Positions 44,054 through 50,981 of a stretch of 64,000 nucleotides of DNA are shown piece after piece. Numbering within the stretch: the stretch's first letter is position 1; every line of letters begins with the position of its first letter. Origin of the DNA: Citrobacter youngae ATCC 29220 (lineage in GTDB: Bacteria > Pseudomonadota > Gammaproteobacteria > Enterobacterales > Enterobacteriaceae); the NCBI RefSeq assembly GCF_000155975.1, contig NZ_GG730300.1, forward strand, positions 412,159 through 476,158, given 5' to 3'. The notes under the pieces are model-generated. The model searched no databases. It saw only the letters and a program-made list of their open reading frames with translations, and was not told the origin of the DNA. Made by a program: the position numbers and the translations under genes.

Positions 44054-44583
44054 GGCGACGTCCTTGATGCGGAGAGCAGCCGGATTTGCTGGCTGATTTT
44101 CTGGCGATAAATGGCTGCGGGTTTGCCTCCTGCTGGGTGGTGGTAGCGGGCAGCGGCGTCCAGCCAGCTTCCAGGAGATGCGTTGTAGTGCTGACGCAGC
44201 AGCAGGGCGGTGATGGTGAGATTGTCCGCCGGATCAAAACTGGCGCACAGCGAGGGGAACCATTGCCCGTTCCAGCCGAGATTAATCTGTCCCAGCCCGG
44301 CGTCGATACGTTTCAGGCTGCGGGTACGGGCGAAGGTGAGCAGTGCCCGGCAGGCTGAAGAACGGTTGGGGTAACGGTAGCCGATTCCGGCAATATTTAG
44401 CGTCCACGGCCACGGATGCAGCCCCTGCGCCAGTCGGGTGCCGCTTTCAGCGCGGGCTACCGCGTAGAGCAGTTCAGCCGGAACCTGCTGCTGGCGGGCG
44501 ATTTGCGCATACAGCGGCGGCACGGCACAGGCGTGAGTGCTGATAAGCAGGCCGACTGTCAGGGTGCAGAGACGGGACGCCAT
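44050..44583 (-). CDS. Lytic transglycosylase of the conjugation apparatus
   Basis: The 177-aa protein has a signal peptide (LCTLTVGLLISTHACA) and an SLT-like fold: QVPAELLYAVARAESGT contains the expected catalytic Glu, and DAGLGQINLGWN is the second SLT motif (GxxQxN). ALLLRQHYNASPGSWLDAAA and YHHPAGG match the later part. It would open the peptidoglycan for the transfer channel. It overlaps the TIGR03759-type gene by 25 bp. Confidence 0.87.
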   Translation of the reverse strand: MASRLCTLTVGLLISTHACAVPPLYAQIARQQQVPAELLYAVARAESGTRLAQGLHPWPWTLNIAGIGYRYPNRSSACRALLTFARTRSLKRIDAGLGQINLGWNGQWFPSLCASFDPADNLTITALLLRQHYNASPGSWLDAAARYHHPAGGKPAAIYRQKISQQIRLLSASRTSP

Positions 44584-45209
44584 TGCTCCCCCTGTTGTTC
44601 CAGCAATAGCGGCAGCTTTCCGCCGCCGAGGCGTTGCCAGCGCCCTTTATCGTGATTAAGCGTTATCTGTCCGCGTTCGACCTTGCGCATATCAATATGC
44701 TGGCGCTGCGCCCAGAGTTGCAGGCTGGCATCGTCGTTACGGCTGTTGACCAGCCAGATATCCAGCGGGCGGTCGTCGTTAATAAGCTTCTGCGCCAGCG
44801 TCTCGCAGGCCGGACATTTTTCGCTGACGAACAGCGCCAGACGTGGCTGGACGACGCTGCGGATGGGCGTCAGCGTCGGGTAAAGCCGCTTCCACGCCTG
44901 GTCGTAGGCACGCTGGAACGCCAGCTCTTTCTCCACCCGCTGATGCTCTTTACGAGCCAGCAGCTCGGCGAAGCGCTGGCGTTCGGCGTCGTTGTTGGCT
45001 TCAACACCAAGGGTGGTGAGGGGATCGAGTCTCGGCGACCAGATGCCGCGCTCGCCCTGATGCAGTTGCTGGTAGCGCTGCCATTCACTGTCGGTCAGCC
45101 CCCACTGCTGTGCCTGCGTGTGAGTGATGGCCTGTTCTTCAATATGGGTTTGCTGTGGGCTGGCAAACAGCGGTAGTAGCAAAAGGCACAGCAACAGATA
45201 TCTGCGCAT
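44559..45209 (-). CDS. ICE protein PFL_4693/TIGR03759-type, thioredoxin-like
   Basis: The 216-aa protein has a signal peptide (LLLCLLLLPLFASPQQ), the ICE-typical WGLTDSEWQRYQQLHQGERG segment, then a thioredoxin-like C-terminal half: RLALFVSEKCPACETLAQKL carries a CPAC motif. It could handle disulfides of cysteine-rich transfer proteins such as TraU. GGAGG lies upstream of the ATG at 45209. Confidence 0.85.
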   Translation of the reverse strand: MRRYLLLCLLLLPLFASPQQTHIEEQAITHTQAQQWGLTDSEWQRYQQLHQGERGIWSPRLDPLTTLGVEANNDAERQRFAELLARKEHQRVEKELAFQRAYDQAWKRLYPTLTPIRSVVQPRLALFVSEKCPACETLAQKLINDDRPLDIWLVNSRNDDASLQLWAQRQHIDMRKVERGQITLNHDKGRWQRLGGGKLPLLLEQQGEQWRPVSAP

Positions 45210-45215
45210 TGCGGT

Positions 45216-45824
45216 TTATCCTCCGGCGTTCAGCGTCAGCCGCTGCCCGCCTTTACGGAAAGTGGCGTGGCTGCCGTCCAGTTGCAGCAATTGCCAGCCC
45301 TGCACGCTGTCGCCGGGGGCCACAAGCTGAAGCTGTGAGAGCGAGCGATAGCCGGATGGAGCGATGACGGCGAACTGCCGCCCGGCACGAAACTCGCTGC
45401 CAATAAGAGAAAAAGGGGCCTTTGCGGCCCAAAGCGGAGATGGGACGGGGCGTTTTGCCTTTGCGCGGCTGCGCGTGGCGGTCTGTTGTTGCAGGTGTTG
45501 ATAACTGGTGTTCAGGGTCTGGATTTTTCCCTCCAGTGCTCTGAGCTGTTCGTTGATGGGGTGAAGTTGTTCGGCCTGATCTCTGGCGGCATCGTTAAGC
45601 TGTTTAGCAAGGGCTTCCGTGCGCCCGGTAATGTCTTTTACGGCAACCTCCAGTTCGCGATAATCGCTGTCTGGCTGCGGCGGTTCGCGCCACTGTGTTA
45701 TCTGGCGTTGTGTCTGTTGCTGCGCCAGCGTCAGGGCATTCAGGCGGTTGACGCACCAGAACACCGCCGCTGCCAGCAGCAGGAGAGCGCTGCCGGTAAT
45801 CAGGTAAGCCAGACGTTTAAGCAT
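45216..45824 (-). CDS. Inner-membrane coiled-coil protein of the ICE pilus/transfer cluster
   Basis: The 202-aa protein has an N-terminal membrane helix (AYLITGSALLLLAAAVFWCV), a coiled coil (about 30-115, ALTLAQQQTQRQITQW, LEGKIQTLNTSYQHLQQQ) and a small C-terminal beta domain (about 135-200, GYRSLSQLQLVAPGDSVQGW). The layout resembles PilO or PilP-like alignment proteins, but the match is not firm. It overlaps the PilL-like gene by eight bases and lies six bases before the TIGR03759-type gene. Confidence 0.65.
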   Translation of the reverse strand: MLKRLAYLITGSALLLLAAAVFWCVNRLNALTLAQQQTQRQITQWREPPQPDSDYRELEVAVKDITGRTEALAKQLNDAARDQAEQLHPINEQLRALEGKIQTLNTSYQHLQQQTATRSRAKAKRPVPSPLWAAKAPFSLIGSEFRAGRQFAVIAPSGYRSLSQLQLVAPGDSVQGWQLLQLDGSHATFRKGGQRLTLNAGG

Positions 45825-46281
45825 GATGGTCCCCCGTTCCCGGCGTGTTCAGGTGAAAACAGACTTCGCGGTTCAGTACGTCGGTCTGCATCAGCCAGCC
45901 CGGTCCGGCTAGGGTTTTAAGCGCCTCTTCCAGTCGCATCGGGCCAAGCTGGTATTGCGAAAGCGGCAGCGGTTTGCCAGCCAGAAACTGCGTGGGATGG
46001 TCATCGGCGCACAGGCTGTAGCCGCTCTGTTTCAGCAGCCAGGTGAAGGCGTCGCCTACGGTGAGCTTCAGTTTCAGCGGCAGGTTTATGTTGACGATTT
46101 GGTGCAGCGGGTTGCGCTGGGCTTCGTCGGGTCGGGTGTTGATCAGCAGATAGCGGTCATAGCGCACTACTTCAGGTGCGGGCGGTGTTGGTTGTTTTGG
46201 CGCAGGCGCAGGGGGCTGGCGGGGTGCGGTGCAGCCGCCCAACATCAGAAGTGTGATAATCCATCCTGTTATTCGCGCCAT
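45817..46281 (-). CDS. PilL-N-like lipoprotein
   Basis: The 154-aa protein starts at ATG 46281; the frame extends upstream but without signal. It has a lipobox (LLMLGGC), a proline-rich linker, then RYDRYLLINTRPDEAQRNPL and VNINLPLKLKLTVGDAFTWL, matching the N-terminal domain of PFGI-1-type PilL proteins. In this ICE lineage such short PilL-N proteins start the conjugation cluster. It is the first gene of the 46.3-40.7 kb block and needs a promoter in 46282-46360. Confidence 0.75.
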   Translation of the reverse strand: MARITGWIITLLMLGGCTAPRQPPAPAPKQPTPPAPEVVRYDRYLLINTRPDEAQRNPLHQIVNINLPLKLKLTVGDAFTWLLKQSGYSLCADDHPTQFLAGKPLPLSQYQLGPMRLEEALKTLAGPGWLMQTDVLNREVCFHLNTPGTGDHHA

Positions 46282-46364
46282 CGTCTCTCTGAATCTGGTG
46301 AGGAATAGCCCGAGGGTGCGCAATGGTGAGAAGGCAGACAACGCGAAATTGTTTTTCGGTGATG

Positions 46365-46390
46365 AAAAAAAGACGCCCGGAGTGGGCGTC
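46365..46390 (-). terminator. Rho-independent terminator after the DUF3577 gene
   Basis: On the minus strand GACGCCC pairs with GGGCGTC (plus coordinates 46384-46390 and 46372-46378) and is followed by seven T (46365-46371). It lies 12 bp downstream of the DUF3577 stop and separates it from the pil/transfer block. Confidence 0.9.
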
Positions 46391-46401
46391 ATGATAAAGA
46401 T

Positions 46402-46818
46402 TCAGGCTGCATCAGCTTCCGACTCTGCTTCCTGATTTCCGGCCTGCCAGACGACTTCACCGTCAATTTTGACAAGGCCAATATAGAGCAGCCGGGCTTT
46501 CAGGCTGACGCCTGTTTCGCCTTTACGCTCGCCTTTGCTGTAGGTGAACATATCGACGTATAAGTCGCCCAACCGGAAGTGGATTAGCACCTTGCGCTTT
46601 TCATTGACCGCCTGCTCACAGCGGGCAATCAGCTTACGCGCTTCGCTGCCGGTGACTTTGCAGTCAAAGCGGACATAGTCCACGTCATCGGCGGCTCCGC
46701 TTAATGCGGCAATGTCACAGCATAAAAAGGGTTCGCCGCGTTTTGGGGTGACGGTGCGGACACGGTTAACGTAACCCAGACCGCTGGTGTACAGATTGAA
46801 GTAAGTTTTCTCGCTCAT
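46402..46818 (-). CDS. DUF3577 / STY4534-family ICE protein
   Basis: The 138-aa protein starts at ATG 46818 with GGGAGG upstream; the frame is open further but not supported. YFNLYTSGLGYVNRVRTVTP and CDIAALSGAADDVDYVRFDC are the recognisable DUF3577 signature. Family members in SPI-7-like elements are thought to have an OB-like, replication-related role. A strong terminator follows. The acidic tail (EAESEADAA) is typical of ssDNA-binding protein partners. Confidence 0.85.
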   Translation of the reverse strand: MSEKTYFNLYTSGLGYVNRVRTVTPKRGEPFLCCDIAALSGAADDVDYVRFDCKVTGSEARKLIARCEQAVNEKRKVLIHFRLGDLYVDMFTYSKGERKGETGVSLKARLLYIGLVKIDGEVVWQAGNQEAESEADAA

Positions 46819-47384
46819 AGGATCCTCCCGCGTGGCTGAACGCGGCGCTTGGTGATATGCAGAGTGCATCGGGTGAAAGGGATGCGCCTGTGTGATGCTG
46901 CGCAATTAAAAGGTGATGGAACCGCGCCTTACGGCGGGTAGCGTGCAGGTTCCGGCTACCAGATAAGCAAGGGGGATTTAAACGAGGGGGAAGGGAAATT
47001 ACGAGGCGATATTCTGTTTGCTGCACCTTAAATATCGTGTTCCGCACGGAGGCTGTTAAGGTGCAGCGTGCTGAAGGGGTCACTGCCCGCGTAGGGTTAC
47101 GCGCGATTTCTGCCAGCAGTGTAAATCGCAAAAACTGGCGCTTGCGCACAAACGGATCCCGTTGTTATCCGGTGGGCGCCGGAAAAATGCAGGAGGTCCG
47201 GGCGGATAGCGAGACGGTTGTCGCCTGGCTATCCGCCCGGAATGAGGCTGAACAGGAGTGTAAAGGGTGTTTTGCGCGACGGGAGCGTCACGAGCGCGAA
47301 CCAGCAAAACATGCCGCGCTGTTGGGAGTGCATCGAGATTAATCGCGCAGCTGCTTAGTGTCGTGCTGCAATTCATGTCCTGCG
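46819..47384. other. Gene-free 566-bp region with a 14-bp perfect inverted repeat
   Basis: No credible gene was found. The main structure is TCCGGGCGGATAGC at 47197-47210 against GCTATCCGCCCGGA at 47228-47241, perfect over 14 bp with a 17-base loop. Several shorter GC-rich repeats surround it. The region contains the DUF3577 promoter and lies in the maintenance part of the ICE, so an origin-like function (oriT or replication) is possible but untested. Confidence 0.5.
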
Positions 47385-47879
47385 TCAGCTATTTTGCCGC
47401 CCCTGATACAGCATTTCTGCCTGGTTCATCTTTTCCTGGCACTCCCGCGCCTGGCGGATAATGAAGGTCAGCACCGACATCTGCATATTGAACACGATGC
47501 GATCCCGCTCGATTTCCAGCAAGGCATCTCTCGCACGTTGCGGGATTTTGGGATCGCAAATCAGGTTGCAAAATGCCGGGGTGCCGGATTTATTGTTTTG
47601 CTGGTTCCGCCAGCGCAGGAAGTTTGCGCCAGACGGGGCCGGTCCGATGGTGAATATCAGTGGAAGCTGGCGCACGGGGTAGCGTCTGGCACTTTGGATC
47701 AGGCGTTGCATCAATGGCTCCATCATCTCGCGCACGCTTCGGGCGTTGCTCTCCAGCAGCTCCAGCTCCCCCTTACTCTTAAAAGGTTTTAAAAGGCCTT
47801 TTAGCGAGGAGACGTAAGCCAGCATTTTATAGTCTTCATCAGCCAGCGACTGATAGCCGGTTATGGGGTTATTCATCAT
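47385..47879 (-). CDS. DUF3158-like ICE protein
   Basis: The 164-aa soluble protein (GYQSLADEDYKMLAYVSSLK, LLKPFKSKGELELLESNARS, FLRWRNQQNNKSGTPAFCNL) resembles the DUF3158 proteins that follow PFL_4669-type genes in this ICE lineage. It starts with ATG ATG at 47879 after GGAG and overlaps the preceding gene by 11 bp. The function is unknown; there is no signal peptide, membrane helix or catalytic motif. Confidence 0.75.
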   Translation of the reverse strand: MMNNPITGYQSLADEDYKMLAYVSSLKGLLKPFKSKGELELLESNARSVREMMEPLMQRLIQSARRYPVRQLPLIFTIGPAPSGANFLRWRNQQNNKSGTPAFCNLICDPKIPQRARDALLEIERDRIVFNMQMSVLTFIIRQARECQEKMNQAEMLYQGRQNS

Positions 47880-48567
47880 CGGCAGCTCCGGGATTTTCGG
47901 CCTTGCCAGGCAATGGTGATGAAAACGATGAGCGCAGCTTGCCGCTCAGTATCGCTTCCGGTAGCGGGCCTAAACGTTCAATGGCGGCCCTAGCCTGCGG
48001 TGTATTATCGATAAAGTCCTGACGAGTCAGCCCGGAGCCGTGATATTTCTGCACCAGACCGAAGGCGCTGCGAATAACCGTTGCGCCATTATTTAACCGG
48101 TTGTGCATTTCCCTGCGGGAGATGACGGCGATATGCGAGGCCAGCAGAAGTTGGCGTGCGAGCTGGTCGAAGTCGGTCAGCAGATAAACACCCTGATAGG
48201 CCAGCGGGGCGTTGATAAACAGCGGAAAGCGGGCAGGCTGAATATTGAAGCAGGTTTCAATATCGATGCCTTCTGGCAATTCGCTGAACATGGCTTTCGC
48301 CTGATCCAGCATCACTTGCATCAACTTACGCGACTGCACCAGTTTCTCTTCCATACGCAGCATCCACAGATCGGCGTAAGGATCGTTATGTTCTGCGGCA
48401 ATGCGCATCTGGTTGAGGATTTCGATAAAGCGCGGCATTCCGATGATTGGCGCAGGGCCGTTCTCGGTCGCCCGCCGTCCGGCCCACAGCCGGGTGGCGT
48501 TATGAGTGTGAAGCTGAATATGGATCGCACTACGCAGGGGACCCATGTTGAAGGTGTGGTCCGACAT
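47869..48567 (-). CDS. ICE protein PFL_4669/TIGR03761-type
   Basis: The 232-aa protein begins MSDHTFNMGPLRSAIHIQL, followed by LHTHNATRLWAGRR, which is the typical opening of the PFL_4669 (DUF1845) family. GIDIETCFNIQPARFPLFIN and YLLTDFDQLARQLLLASHIA follow. The function is unknown; it is conserved in the replication/maintenance part of SPI-7-like ICEs. A damaged copy of its 5' region and upstream DNA is found at 50.04-50.18 kb, beyond the next cargo gene. Confidence 0.85.
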   Translation of the reverse strand: MSDHTFNMGPLRSAIHIQLHTHNATRLWAGRRATENGPAPIIGMPRFIEILNQMRIAAEHNDPYADLWMLRMEEKLVQSRKLMQVMLDQAKAMFSELPEGIDIETCFNIQPARFPLFINAPLAYQGVYLLTDFDQLARQLLLASHIAVISRREMHNRLNNGATVIRSAFGLVQKYHGSGLTRQDFIDNTPQARAAIERLGPLPEAILSGKLRSSFSSPLPGKAENPGAADDE

Positions 48568-48879
48568 ATGTGTTTCCTGTTGCGGATGGGTGTCAGCGCA
48601 GAGTGATGGCGTGAGGGGTTGTGAGCAATGGGAAAACGAAAACGCAGGCGGGAAAATTTTTAGGGATTATGAAATCGGCAATATTAATTGACATGGTGAT
48701 TGTTTATTCTCTTCTAATACTGCCATTAAAGAATTATAATCATTTTAAAAATACTATTGCTTATCCTGCTTTACGTTTGCCCTTCTAGCGTTCCTTATTA
48801 ATTTAGATGCTTTATGACTATTCACTAATATGTATATGTAGTAGAATATTAGTTTTTAACTCAGTGGACTTCATTAACA
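48568..48879. promoter_or_regulatory. Intergenic region with the left member of a direct repeat
   Basis: This 312-bp gap holds the promoters of the minus-strand PFL_4669 gene and of the plus-strand coiled-coil gene. Positions 48602-48654 are one copy of a 53-bp imperfect direct repeat. The DNA becomes AT-rich right after 48655, which marks the cargo boundary. No further structure was seen. Confidence 0.5.
48602..48654. repeat. 53-bp direct repeat, left copy
   Basis: This copy begins AGTGATGGCGTGAGGGG and matches 50123-50175 at 49 of 53 positions by direct comparison. The two copies bracket the coiled-coil membrane protein gene. Confidence 0.9.
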
Positions 48880-49917
48880 ATGCGAAAAAATCCCACTAAT
48901 GCTTTCAGAGAAAGTTATCTGGAAGCACAGAAATACAAGAAAGAAAAGAACCGGAAATTAGGGGTGAAGGTTTTTCATGCTTTATTAAAATCATTTGTAT
49001 TTTTTGCTATGGTGATATATTTAACTCAATCATTAGTGAAAATAGGTACACCTATTGTCCTGACAGAGTTTCTTAGCGAAAATAAAACGCCATTTATTAT
49101 TTTGCCGATAATTTTAGTATTCTTTGCCGGAGTGATTGGTGTCATTTCATCGAGAAAAATTAAGGCGATAGACTATGAGCCTGATAGCTATAGTTCATTA
49201 AAAATTCGTATTTCCGCGTTGCAAAAGGCAATCGATGCATGCAGGGAGCAACAGGGCAGATTACATGAAGATGTGACAAATTATCTTGATGGCGATAGTA
49301 GAAATGAATTATATGAGACTATATATAGTTCATTGAAGAATGAGGCGTCTGGAAGTTTGCTTTGTGAGTTAGAGGAGAAAGTAAAATCTAATAATACTTT
49401 AATTGATGTTAAGGATTATTTTCTTGATATGCAAGCTAGGCTCAATCAAAGAGCTAGTTCATTAAATACGGTGTCATTTATAAACTTATTTATTGGTATA
49501 AGTATAGCTACGATAGGGATATCTATATTATTATATTTTGTATTTAATACTGATTATGTAAATACTGACAAAACAGTACTCTTAATTGAAATGATGTCAA
49601 AGCTTGGTGTGAGTTTTGGGATCGAGTTGCTGTCTTTCTTCTTTTTGAATCTATATAGAAAGAACCTTCAAGAAATCAAATATATACAAAATGAATTAAC
49701 AAACATTGAAGCAAAGAAAATATCTTTGACAATGGCACATGATTTGCCTACTGACTTGAAGTTTAAAATAATAAAATCTATTTCTATGACCGAAAGGAAC
49801 TTTATTCTAGAAAAAGGTCAAACAACTTCTGATTTAGAAACATTGAAGTACGAAAAAATGGATATTGCAGCTTTACTTAAAGCATCGCCAGAGTTGATTA
49901 AGGCTTTGAAACACTAG
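48880..49917 (+). CDS. Hypothetical membrane protein with four helices and coiled coils
   Basis: The 345-aa protein is AT-rich cargo. Membrane segments are visible at about 32-50 (SFVFFAMVIYLTQSLV), 63-86 (TPFIILPIILVFFAGVIGVI), 198-223 (FINLFIGISIATIGISILLY) and about 238-258 (LGVSFGIELLSFFFLNLY). The soluble segment between the helix pairs (about 95-195) and the tail (about 260-345) are charged and helical. Two helix pairs flanking a cytoplasmic coiled coil could form a membrane sensor or effector, as in several phage-defence or toxin systems, but I recognise no family. The start ATG 48880 has no strong ribosome site. It is bracketed by the 53-bp direct repeats. Confidence 0.65.
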   Translation: MRKNPTNAFRESYLEAQKYKKEKNRKLGVKVFHALLKSFVFFAMVIYLTQSLVKIGTPIVLTEFLSENKTPFIILPIILVFFAGVIGVISSRKIKAIDYEPDSYSSLKIRISALQKAIDACREQQGRLHEDVTNYLDGDSRNELYETIYSSLKNEASGSLLCELEEKVKSNNTLIDVKDYFLDMQARLNQRASSLNTVSFINLFIGISIATIGISILLYFVFNTDYVNTDKTVLLIEMMSKLGVSFGIELLSFFFLNLYRKNLQEIKYIQNELTNIEAKKISLTMAHDLPTDLKFKIIKSISMTERNFILEKGQTTSDLETLKYEKMDIAALLKASPELIKALKH

Positions 49918-50040
49918 AAATGGGTTTGTATCGGTTAATATAATTTATTCTTTATAGAGAACGAATTATTATAATGCGTAACGTCCATATTTTGACTCAA
50001 CTACGTAGTATCCTATGTAATATTTTCGACAACAGCTGCA

Positions 50041-50175
50041 TTTAGGTTGTTGGAGCAGGACTTTTCTCGGACACTCGCCACCCAGTCCGCAGCCGGGTGG
50101 CGTTATTGGGGCGTCAGCGAAAAGTGATGGCGTGAGGGATTGTGAGCAATGGGAAAACGGCAACGCAGGCGAGAA
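50041..50175. repeat. Truncated duplicate of the PFL_4669 gene 5' region, right repeat copy
   Basis: Positions 50090-50106 repeat 48487-48503 exactly, the sequence before them is recognisably similar, and 50123-50175 repeats 48602-48654 with four mismatches. About 82 bp between the two blocks is missing in this copy, including the start codon region, so it cannot encode the protein. It is a scar of a duplication or recombination that bracketed the coiled-coil cargo gene. Confidence 0.85.
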
Positions 50176-50194
50176 GATTGTTTGTCGGTAATTT

Positions 50195-50248
50195 TGATGC
50201 CACTGGCATCACCCTTTTGCCTATCGGTTGGTAGATATTGATAGGTGG
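50195..50248. repeat. Dispersed repeat with TGATGCCA-N-TGGCATCA palindrome (left copy)
   Basis: TGATGCCACTGGCATCA at 50195-50211 is a perfect palindrome around one base and is followed by CCCTTTTGCCTAT and GATAGG. The same composite element recurs in direct orientation at 57624-57746, so the two sites bracket the autotransporter-retron cargo. Confidence 0.75.
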
Positions 50249-50280
50249 AGATGGCAATAGAATTAATATAGAGACAAGCA

Positions 50281-50874
50281 TTAATGACCTGATGGTGTTC
50301 TTTCTGCATTGTAAGATTTTACAAAATGCTCCGCCTTTTCAAAGGCAAAAAACTCCATTGTTATTGCATGAATAAAGAATGCAAAGCACGTGATAAAAAT
50401 CGCACATGCTATTATCGATGAAATATTTATAGCCATTAATGTGACATCATGATGATGCGTTACCAGAGACATTACAGAGGATATCATACAAGCAATTAAT
50501 ATGAAGAAAATGATCAGGAATGATATGAACATAAAGAGGAATGTGTACTTTTTCGTTTCGTTATATCTGTCGGATAGTTTACATTCTCCGTTATCAATAA
50601 ACTCTACTGTACGGGCAATATAATTAATGCCTTTAGCCATATACAACATTTTTGATGGATCGGATGAGGCCATTATAAAACAAATATCCCGGTACTTTGC
50701 GTAACGCCATCCGGTAAACTGACAAAACCAGTATTCCACCAAACGATGGTTACAGTTTTCTTTTGCGTATTCATCTAAGAAATTATTATGAGCTTCCTCC
50801 TGACCTTTTCGTTTTCCTAAAAATGCCTCCAGTAATATAATTAATGCTTTCCCGAATGATCCTAGAAATGACAT
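50281..50874 (-). CDS. Hypothetical small membrane protein
   Basis: The 197-aa protein has an N-terminal basic segment (EAFLGKRKGQEEAHNNFLDE), a middle soluble part and two membrane helices: FMFISFLIIFFILIACMISS and INISSIIACAIFITCFAFF. ATG 50874 has AGGAGA five bases before it. I recognise no family. It lies between the dispersed repeat and the autotransporter gene, on the same strand as the autotransporter, and is separated from it by 107 bp. Its expression could be independent. A helper role for the autotransporter is possible but nothing in the sequence shows it. Confidence 0.6.
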   Translation of the reverse strand: MSFLGSFGKALIILLEAFLGKRKGQEEAHNNFLDEYAKENCNHRLVEYWFCQFTGWRYAKYRDICFIMASSDPSKMLYMAKGINYIARTVEFIDNGECKLSDRYNETKKYTFLFMFISFLIIFFILIACMISSVMSLVTHHHDVTLMAINISSIIACAIFITCFAFFIHAITMEFFAFEKAEHFVKSYNAERTPSGH

Positions 50875-50981
50875 GGCTATCTCCTGACATAATCTCTAAT
50901 GTTAAGAAGGTAAATGGTGTTCTTATTTTATTGTAAAATCAATGGATGTATATGGATTGATATGAAATATGGTATGTCATA

